Positions 8,008 through 13,982 of a stretch of DNA of 38,136 nucleotides are shown here, one piece after another. The position numbers and the translations under genes were made by a program. The notes beneath the pieces were generated by a model. The model did not search any database. It saw only the letters and a list, made by a program, of their open reading frames with translations, and was not told the origin of the DNA. The DNA comes from Succinatimonas sp. UBA6849. GTDB lineage: Bacteria > Pseudomonadota > Gammaproteobacteria > Enterobacterales > Succinivibrionaceae. The DNA lies in contig DKDL01000072.1 of assembly GCA_002449335.1 (NCBI GenBank), forward strand, positions 1 through 38,136, read 5' to 3'. How positions within the stretch are numbered: position 1 is the stretch's first letter; each line of letters opens with the position of its first letter.

Positions 8008-8616
8008 ATGAAGATTTACATCATTGATACAGGCTCAGCTAATCTAAATTCTGTAGTTCAGGCTTTCAAGAGATTAGGCTATGATGCTGTAATCTCATCT
8101 GATACTGAACAGATGCAGGATGCTGACAGGCTGGTTTTACCAGGTGTAGGTACAGCGTGTGCTGTTATGGACGGTATTGAGAAATTTAAGCTTTATGATT
8201 TTATTCTTAATACTAAAAAGCCTCTTTTAGGCATTTGCTTAGGTATGCAGATTCAGGCAACAGATTCATCTGAAGTTCCGTTAAACGTTAAAGATGAAGT
8301 TATCAAGTGTCTAGATATTGTGCCTTCACATGTAGTTAAAATTCCTGACACAGGTTTACGTTTACCTCATATGGGTTGGAATACGGTTCATCATACCGAT
8401 CATCCTTTATTTGAAGGTATTAAACAGGATGCTTATTTCTATTTTGATCACTCTTTTGCAATGCAGGTTGGTCAATATACCATTGGCACCACTGAGTACG
8501 GCGTACCTTTCTCATCTGCTATTGGACGTGACAACTTTATGGGTGTTCAGTTCCACCCTGAAAAGTCATCACAAGCTGGTGAAAAACTGTTAAACAATTT
8601 TATTAACAATTTCTAG
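8008..8616 (+). CDS. hisH: Imidazole glycerol phosphate synthase, glutaminase subunit
   Basis: Class I glutamine amidotransferase that releases ammonia from glutamine and channels it to HisF. 202 residues, standard length. The catalytic triad is visible: nucleophile Cys in GICLGMQ (about residue 77) and His/Glu in VQFHPEKS near the C-terminus (about 183-188). LPGVGTA (about 46-52) forms the family oxyanion-region loop. The gene starts two bases after the hisB stop, so it is tightly coupled. Its partner hisF is two genes downstream with hisA between, the E. coli order. Confidence 0.97.
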   Translation: MKIYIIDTGSANLNSVVQAFKRLGYDAVISSDTEQMQDADRLVLPGVGTACAVMDGIEKFKLYDFILNTKKPLLGICLGMQIQATDSSEVPLNVKDEVIKCLDIVPSHVVKIPDTGLRLPHMGWNTVHHTDHPLFEGIKQDAYFYFDHSFAMQVGQYTIGTTEYGVPFSSAIGRDNFMGVQFHPEKSSQAGEKLLNNFINNF

Positions 8617-8624
8617 GAGCAATC

Positions 8625-9359
8625 ATGATTATTCCTGCTTTAGATCTTTCAGGTGGACACGTAGTTCGCTTAAAACAGGGCGATTTTGCTCAGAAAACTG
8701 TTTTTAATGTCGATCCAATCAAAAGAATTTTTGATGCAGCAAATCAGGGCGCAGAGCTAATCCACATTGTTGATTTAGATGGTGCAAAAGATCCTATTTA
8801 CAGACAGAGAGCTTTAATTTCAAAAATTGTTAAAGCATCTCCGCTTCCAATTCAAACTGGTGGCGGTATCCGTTCAGCTTTTGATATTGAGAATCTTTTA
8901 AATCTTGGGGTTGAAAGAGTGGTTGTAGGCTCTGTAGCTGTTAAGCGCCCTGAATTAGTTCGTGGCTGGCTAAACTACTTCGGACCTGAGCACTTTACCT
9001 TGGCTTTAGACGTTCGTCTAAACGATGGTGTACCTTATGTAGCAACACATGGTTGGCTTAAGACATCTAATACTACTTTAGATCAGATTTTAAGACACTA
9101 TCTGCCTTATCACATTGAGCACGTATTAGTTACTGATATCAGCCGTGACGGTATGATGAAAGGAGCTAATAACAGCCTTTATGCTCAGTTATACAAGAAA
9201 TACCCTGACTTAGACATCATAGCTTCAGGAGGTATCTCATCTTTAGCTGATATTGAGGCTGTTGCTAAAGCTGGTGCTCACTCTGTAGTATTAGGAAGAT
9301 CATTACTTGAAGGCAAGTTTAGCGTTGAGGAGGCTGTTAAATGCTGGCAAAACGCATAA
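8625..9359 (+). CDS. hisA: ProFAR isomerase (HisA)
   Basis: TIM-barrel isomerase converting ProFAR to PRFAR, an Amadori rearrangement, in the cytoplasm. 244 residues. The catalytic Asp pair is recognisable: PALDLSGGHVVRLKQGD at the N-terminus (Asp7) and LALDVRLNDG near residue 128. Phosphate-binding glycine loops appear as QTGGGIRS (about 77-84) and IASGGISS (about 195-202). SD AGGAG is 5 bases before ATG. The last 19 bases overlap the start of hisF. Confidence 0.97.
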   Translation: MIIPALDLSGGHVVRLKQGDFAQKTVFNVDPIKRIFDAANQGAELIHIVDLDGAKDPIYRQRALISKIVKASPLPIQTGGGIRSAFDIENLLNLGVERVVVGSVAVKRPELVRGWLNYFGPEHFTLALDVRLNDGVPYVATHGWLKTSNTTLDQILRHYLPYHIEHVLVTDISRDGMMKGANNSLYAQLYKKYPDLDIIASGGISSLADIEAVAKAGAHSVVLGRSLLEGKFSVEEAVKCWQNA

Positions 9360-10114
9360 TTCCATGTCTTGATGTGCGTGATGGAGTTGTAGTTAAAGGA
9401 GTCCAGTTCCGTAACCATGAAGTTATGGGCTCAATTATCGATCTAGCTAAACGCTACGCAGATGAAGGTGCTGACGAATTGGTTTTCTACGATATTACAG
9501 CATCATCTGACAACCGTCGTGTTGATAAATCATGGGTAGCAAAGGTTGCTGAGGTTATCAACATTCCTTTTGCTGTCGCAGGAGGTATCAAATCAGTTGA
9601 AGATGCCAGAACCATCTTAGCTTATGGAGCTGATAAGATCTCTATTAACTCCCCTGCTTTAGCTGATCCTGAACTTATCACAAGGCTTGCTGACAAGTTT
9701 GGTGTGCAATGTGTTGTAGTAGGCATTGATACTTACTTTAATGCTGAGAACAATCAATATCAGGTAAAACAGTACACTGGTGATGTATCTCGCACAGTTA
9801 CAACAGCTTGGAATACCTTAGACTGGGTAAAAGAAGTTCAAAAGCGTGGTGCAGGTGAAATCGTTTTGAATATGATGAATCAGGACGGTATGAGAAAAGG
9901 CTACGATCTTGAGCAGTTAAAAAAGGTGCGTGAAATCTGTAAAGTACCTTTAATTGCCTCAGGTGGCGCTGGTACCATGGAGCACTTCTATGAAGCTTTT
10001 GAAGTAGCACATACTGATGGCGCACTGGCTGCTTCTGTTTTCCACAAAGGCACTATTCATATTCCAGAGCTTAAGACCTATTTAAGCTCAAAAGGAGTTT
10101 GCATCCGTGATTAG
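9341..10114 (+). CDS. hisF: Imidazole glycerol phosphate synthase, cyclase subunit
   Basis: TIM-barrel synthase that uses ammonia from HisH to convert PRFAR to imidazole-glycerol phosphate and AICAR, the latter feeding purine synthesis. 257 residues, normal. IIPCLDVRDGVVVKGVQF contains catalytic Asp11, and VVVGIDTYF near residue 128 contains the second catalytic Asp. Phosphate loops are AVAGGIKS and IASGGAGT. The start ATG lies inside hisA (19-base overlap) behind GAGGAGG, and the end overlaps hisI by 8 bases. Translation of these genes is therefore coupled. Confidence 0.97.
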   Translation: MLAKRIIPCLDVRDGVVVKGVQFRNHEVMGSIIDLAKRYADEGADELVFYDITASSDNRRVDKSWVAKVAEVINIPFAVAGGIKSVEDARTILAYGADKISINSPALADPELITRLADKFGVQCVVVGIDTYFNAENNQYQVKQYTGDVSRTVTTAWNTLDWVKEVQKRGAGEIVLNMMNQDGMRKGYDLEQLKKVREICKVPLIASGGAGTMEHFYEAFEVAHTDGALAASVFHKGTIHIPELKTYLSSKGVCIRD

Positions 10115-10511
10115 ATATTTTCATGGCTTTCAGAGCATCGATGAATTAGATTTTGAAAAAGTTGATGGTTTAATGCCAGCAATTGTTCAAGATTGCCAGA
10201 CAGGTCAGGTTCTCATGATGGGATACATGACCAAAGAGTCTTTACAGAAAACCTTAGATACTGGCTTTGTAACTTTCTTCTCAAGAACCAGACAGAAGCT
10301 ATGGACTAAAGGAGAGGAATCAGGTCATTTCTTACATATGAGATCAATTACCTGTGATTGTGACAAAGACACTTTACTGGTTTTGGCACGTCCTGATGGC
10401 CCAACTTGCCACAAGGGAACTACAAGTTGCTTTGATGAGTCTCCACTAGCCGATGCAACCTCACGTTACATCTCAGGCAATCCTTTAAAAGATTACAACT
10501 TTGTAAAGTAA
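10107..10511 (+). CDS. hisI: Phosphoribosyl-AMP cyclohydrolase, HisI only (no HisE domain)
   Basis: Zinc/magnesium enzyme opening the adenine ring of phosphoribosyl-AMP, the third step of the pathway. 134 residues. Matches to the E. coli HisIE N-terminal half include DGLMPAIVQD, VLMMGYM, GFVTFFSRTRQKLWTKGE, TCDCDKDTLLVLA and GPTCHKGTTSCF, which hold the metal-binding cysteines. The protein stops about 70 residues before the end of E. coli HisIE, with no trace of the phosphoribosyl-ATP pyrophosphatase (HisE) domain and a strong terminator immediately after. Start is GTG at 10107, inside hisF, behind AAGGAG. The missing pyrophosphatase must be encoded elsewhere. Confidence 0.95.
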   Translation: MIRYFHGFQSIDELDFEKVDGLMPAIVQDCQTGQVLMMGYMTKESLQKTLDTGFVTFFSRTRQKLWTKGEESGHFLHMRSITCDCDKDTLLVLARPDGPTCHKGTTSCFDESPLADATSRYISGNPLKDYNFVK

Positions 10512-10520
10512 TCTCCTCTC

Positions 10521-10560
10521 GATAGCCTTCACAAATGAAGGCTATCTTAGTTTTTCTTTT
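10521..10560 (+). terminator. Rho-independent terminator of the his operon
   Basis: GATAGCCTTCA (10521-10531) and TGAAGGCTATC (10536-10546) form a perfect 11-bp stem with loop CAAA, followed by TTAGTTTTTCTTTT. It lies 9 bases after the hisI stop. Confidence 0.92.
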
Positions 10561-10768
10561 TTCATCTTGCTTATCTTCCTCTTGTTTTACTTGCCTTGAT
10601 TTGACCTTTATCTGATTATTTCAAATGAGTATGTGATCTTTTGACAAGTATTTGCACAAGTTAGCATTAGCTGACAAATCTTACCTTATACTAAGAGTGA
10701 ATTTAGTTGTATGATATGTCCCCGATTAAAAATGCTTAATAAATGATGCATTACACTAAGGACTAACA

Positions 10769-11791
10769 ATGGAACACACTCCTCATATTGGTTTAGAACC
10801 AGAGTCAATTGCAATTTTTACCCTACTTGCAATTGCAGGTCTTTTAATTGACCTATGGGCACACCGCGCCGACAAGCCAATTTCACTTAAAGCAGCCACT
10901 TTCTGGTCTTTATTCTGGGTAGCTGTAGGTGCTGCGTTTGGTGGATTCATGTATGTTCATTTCTCACCTGAGGTCGCATCTTTGTACTTTGCAGGCTATG
11001 CCTTTGAAATGGCACTGTCTGTTGATAACCTCTTTGCTATCATGGCTGTATTTGCCTGGTTCGGTATTAAATCTGGATTTACTCATAGAGTTTTATATTG
11101 GGGTGTTTTAGGTGCAGTCGTATTCAGACTTATCTTTGTTTTAATTGGTACAGGCTTATTCTCATTAGGCGCTTATGTTGAGTTTGTCTTTGCCTTTATG
11201 GTGGCACTTTCAGCTGTACTTATGATTAAGAAAAAAGATAACGATGGTATGTCAGATTTCTCTAATCATCCTGCTTACAAATTTGTTAAGTTCTTTGTTC
11301 CTCTATATCCAAAATTAGTTGGTCACAATTTTTTTGTATCTAATTCACATGTACAGGAAGAGCTAAAAAAAGAAGAGAACAAGCATATTGTTCTAAAGAG
11401 AAAAGGTCTAGTCTATGCTACACCTCTATTCTTATGTCTGGCGATTGTTGAGACCTCTGATGTAATGTTTGCCTTTGACTCAGTACCTGCCGTGATTGCT
11501 GTGTCTAAAGATCCTTTCATTGTTTACTCATGTATGATTTTTGCAATCTTAGGCTTACGTTCAATGTACTTTATCCTAGATGCCTTAAGAAACGCATTAG
11601 TTTATCTTGAGAAGGCTGTGATCGTGCTACTGTTCTTTGTAGCCTTTAAACTTGCTGCATCTGCTTCATTACAGCTGTTTGGAGTTGGTTTTGAGATTGA
11701 TGTCTACACTTCTTTAATCGTGATTGCAATTGCCCTATCAACTGGTGTGATTGTAAGTTTGATCTTTGGTAAGAAAGCTGAAGCTAAATAG
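10769..11791 (+). CDS. TerC/Alx-family integral membrane protein
   Basis: 340 residues with about nine hydrophobic segments. It carries the two family signatures: FEMALSVDNLFAIMAVFAWF (about 72-91) and the long ETSDVMFAFDSVPAVIAV / KDPFIVYSC / FAILGLRSMYF block (about 227-270), whose acidic membrane residues are thought to handle metal ions. Relatives include E. coli Alx, a manganese exporter, and tellurite-associated TerC; length and N-terminus suit Alx. A charged cytoplasmic loop around residues 150-210 separates the two halves. A single-gene unit with its own upstream region and a terminator after it. I did not find the yybP-ykoY manganese riboswitch consensus upstream. Substrate not determined. 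Confidence 0.9.
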   Translation: MEHTPHIGLEPESIAIFTLLAIAGLLIDLWAHRADKPISLKAATFWSLFWVAVGAAFGGFMYVHFSPEVASLYFAGYAFEMALSVDNLFAIMAVFAWFGIKSGFTHRVLYWGVLGAVVFRLIFVLIGTGLFSLGAYVEFVFAFMVALSAVLMIKKKDNDGMSDFSNHPAYKFVKFFVPLYPKLVGHNFFVSNSHVQEELKKEENKHIVLKRKGLVYATPLFLCLAIVETSDVMFAFDSVPAVIAVSKDPFIVYSCMIFAILGLRSMYFILDALRNALVYLEKAVIVLLFFVAFKLAASASLQLFGVGFEIDVYTSLIVIAIALSTGVIVSLIFGKKAEAK

Positions 11792-11828
11792 TTTTCTCCA
11801 CTTAATTTCTTATAAAGCTCTAGATACT

Positions 11829-11869
11829 AAAAAAGCAGGATCAACCTTGAATTGGTCCTGCTCTTTTTT
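11829..11869. terminator. Bidirectional terminator between terC-like gene and 11917 gene
   Basis: AGCAGGATCAA (11834-11844) pairs with TTGGTCCTGCT (11852-11862), with one G-U pair, and TTTTTT follows at 11864-11869. On the left AAAAAA at 11829-11834 supplies the U-run for the opposite strand. It can end both convergent transcripts. Confidence 0.88.
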
Positions 11870-11916
11870 GTGTTCTAGCAGTAATAAAGTTATTTAATCT
11901 TTGATGTTATCTTCAA

Positions 11917-12804
11917 TTAGTCTGTTAATAAGATCTTATTTACAAGATCTCTATCTTCAGGATTGGTAATTGAAGCTGCTGCGTCGTAGATAACTCTACC
12001 GAACTTGCAAGCATCAACAGGATTTGCTCTATCTAAGTCATCAGCTGCTCTTTGAAGTCTTGCTTTCAAGCCTGTAGGCTGTTTGTTAAGCTCTTCATCG
12101 ATTGCATCAGATAATAAAGCCTGAATTTTTTCCTTCTCACCAGCGGTAACTTCAACTCTCTTAGGATTGTCTCTGATTTCAGCTTTGAACGCATTTCTTA
12201 ATGATGATAAGTAACCTGCGTACTCTTCATCTGTCATTTGATTGAATGCTCTTGATGAACCTGACTGGAAAGAGCTTGATGCGAATAATCTTCTATCGCC
12301 GTTTACAAACATCTTGCAGTCACGTGGAGATAGTGTCTTAACTAAGTATCTGTTAAATACCATGCTCTTTTCTCTGTCTTCAGGTGTTAAGCGTCTTAAG
12401 CCCTGTAAACTTAAAGCGTTGAAGATCTGCATTGAAGTTGCAATCCATACTGACTGCTTCTTATTCTCTTTTTTGTTTTCAAATAGACCTTTCTTATCTA
12501 ATGCGTTAGTTAAGTATTCAATCATTTCATCATCAAAGAGCTCTTTGTAATGATTCTTTAATAGCTCCTTTTTGCTGTCTGAGAACTTGTAACCTGAAGC
12601 CATCTGGTCAAGATATTTATCGGTTGTAACAAGGGTCTTAATGGTCTCTTTAAACTGCTCTTGAGGTGTAGTAGGACCTCCCATAAAGAAAACCACAGCA
12701 ATCACAACAATAACTGCTGCTACAACTGCTCCGATTAATGCTTGAAGTGTGCTCTTTGGTAAGTTATTTAACTTTGAAGTTATCTGCTCAATAATCTTAT
12801 TCAT
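11917..12804 (-). CDS. Membrane-anchored protein of unknown function
   Basis: 295 residues; I do not recognise the family. About 22 N-terminal residues containing lysines are followed by one strongly hydrophobic helix (about 23-42, ALIGAVVAAVIVVIAVVFF). The remaining 250 residues are hydrophilic and alpha-helix-rich. The positive-inside rule suggests a small cytoplasmic tail and a large periplasmic domain. Two cysteines in the soluble part (RDCKMF and DACKFG) could form a disulfide. The gene lies 34 bases after the macrodomain gene on the same strand with no terminator between, so the two are probably co-transcribed. No close ribosome binding site is seen. Confidence 0.7.
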   Translation of the reverse strand: MNKIIEQITSKLNNLPKSTLQALIGAVVAAVIVVIAVVFFMGGPTTPQEQFKETIKTLVTTDKYLDQMASGYKFSDSKKELLKNHYKELFDDEMIEYLTNALDKKGLFENKKENKKQSVWIATSMQIFNALSLQGLRRLTPEDREKSMVFNRYLVKTLSPRDCKMFVNGDRRLFASSSFQSGSSRAFNQMTDEEYAGYLSSLRNAFKAEIRDNPKRVEVTAGEKEKIQALLSDAIDEELNKQPTGLKARLQRAADDLDRANPVDACKFGRVIYDAAASITNPEDRDLVNKILLTD

Positions 12805-12838
12805 AATAGTTATATTTAAATATTCCTAGTATGGTTTG

Positions 12839-13678
12839 CTAGAACAAATTTATATTAAAGAAAGGATGAAGATCGCCTTTCTTTTCCTCATGAGGAGTGA
12901 GCAGATTATCATATATTATACAATCGCGCTCTTGTGGCACGAAAAAGATCACTTTTAGATCATTTGCAGGATCTTTTAAGAAAGATAAGACGGTATCAAC
13001 TGCAACTTTAGCTGCTTTCTGCATAGAAAAGCCTAAGGTACCAGCTGCAATAGGTGTAAACACTATTGATTTACAACCACGTTCTTTAGCAATAGTCAAA
13101 GCACCTTTGTAACACTTTTCTAAGCTTGCAATGTCATCTTGAGGTACCTCAAAAGTAACCTTAGGACCTACTACATGAATGACAATACCATATGGAAGAT
13201 TGTAAGCTCCAGTTGCTATAGCGCAACCTGCTGGTGCTTCCTGACCACGCATTAAAGAAGCACACTCAAATCTTAACTGTAAGCCTGCTGCTGAATGAAG
13301 AGCATTGTCAGGGCAATTGTGTCCTGCCTGTTTACAACCTAATAAATTAGGTTCAGCACTGTTTACAACGGCATCGGCTTTAAATGCGGTGATGTCACCT
13401 GTATAGACATAGACATTCTTATTGATAAGACATGGCTTTAATGAACTTACATCTGTTAATTGTTTTTCAGACAGTTCTTGCTGCAGTAATTCATCCTGTA
13501 AGGCAAAGAACTCATCAGGAAGAGGATTTTTCTCTGAATGCATGTTCATAAGACCTCTTAAAAGAGCTCTTTGAGCAAAATAATCCTTTGAAAAGTCTTC
13601 GATTTGTCCTTTTAGATTTGGAATATACTCAACTAAGATCTCAATGAGACGTGAAACTGCCTGTTCTTTTTGAAACAT
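12839..13678 (-). CDS. Zinc-type macrodomain protein (probable protein-ADP-ribose hydrolase)
   Basis: 279 residues: an N-terminal helical extension (about 1-90, with RALLRGLMN and DEFFALQDELLQ) and a macrodomain (about 90-265). The layout matches the zinc-dependent macrodomain hydrolases of Staphylococcus and Streptococcus. After GDITAFKADAVVNSAE comes GCKQAGHNC, with Cys, His and Cys spaced as in the zinc site of that family, then NLPYGIVIHVVGP and the diphosphate loop IAAGTLGF. Such enzymes remove ADP-ribose from proteins. An oddity is Glu where NAAN-type motifs have the second Asn, which normally contacts the distal ribose. SD AAGGAG precedes ATG. The lipoylation and sirtuin genes linked to this family in Gram-positives are absent here. 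Confidence 0.87.
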   Translation of the reverse strand: MFQKEQAVSRLIEILVEYIPNLKGQIEDFSKDYFAQRALLRGLMNMHSEKNPLPDEFFALQDELLQQELSEKQLTDVSSLKPCLINKNVYVYTGDITAFKADAVVNSAEPNLLGCKQAGHNCPDNALHSAAGLQLRFECASLMRGQEAPAGCAIATGAYNLPYGIVIHVVGPKVTFEVPQDDIASLEKCYKGALTIAKERGCKSIVFTPIAAGTLGFSMQKAAKVAVDTVLSFLKDPANDLKVIFFVPQERDCIIYDNLLTPHEEKKGDLHPFFNINLF

Positions 13679-13982
13679 TAACTTTCTCCTTATATTGATG
13701 CTTGAATTATATAGGCATATATATGCTGTTTGTAAAACTTATTAAAAAGCTCCGTCATTGTGCAGGTCACTGATAATGAACTGTTTTTTCAAAAGATTTC
13801 AAAACATATCTTTGTAAGAGAAAAACATCTTTTAAGTTTTTACTTGTATTTATTTTGGATAAGGGATCAAAGCCTCTTTGTCAGTCTACAGATTGATACT
13901 TATCTTATAAAACTCTTGAAAAAATAACTGCAAATCCCCATGTGTAGATGAGTAAACTAGGATCAAAAAGGTATTTAAAATC
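13679..13982. other. Intergenic region between macrodomain gene and lon
   Basis: 304 bases holding two divergent promoters. On the minus side, TATAAT lies at 13711-13706 with a 12-bp perfect palindrome GCATATATATGC (13715-13726) inside the promoter spacer, a possible operator. On the plus side is the sigma-32-type lon promoter (13915-13943). I see nothing recognisable in the AT-rich middle (about 13740-13900). Confidence 0.6.
13915..13943 (+). promoter_or_regulatory. Sigma-32 (heat-shock) promoter of lon
   Basis: CTTGAAA (13915-13921) and CCCCATGT (13936-13943) are separated by 14 bases. This matches the RpoH consensus (CTTGAAA, 13-15 bases, CCCCATNT) very closely. Transcription would begin about 33 bases before the lon ATG. 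Lon is a classic heat-shock gene in gammaproteobacteria. Confidence 0.9.

Noticed and set aside
10711..10746. 11-codon ORF before the TerC-like gene
   Set aside because: No ribosome binding site and no overlap with a meaningful hairpin; likely chance.
10561..10768. yybP-ykoY manganese riboswitch before the TerC/Alx-type gene
   Set aside because: No GGGGAGUA-type conserved segment or matching helices are visible in the 200 bases upstream.
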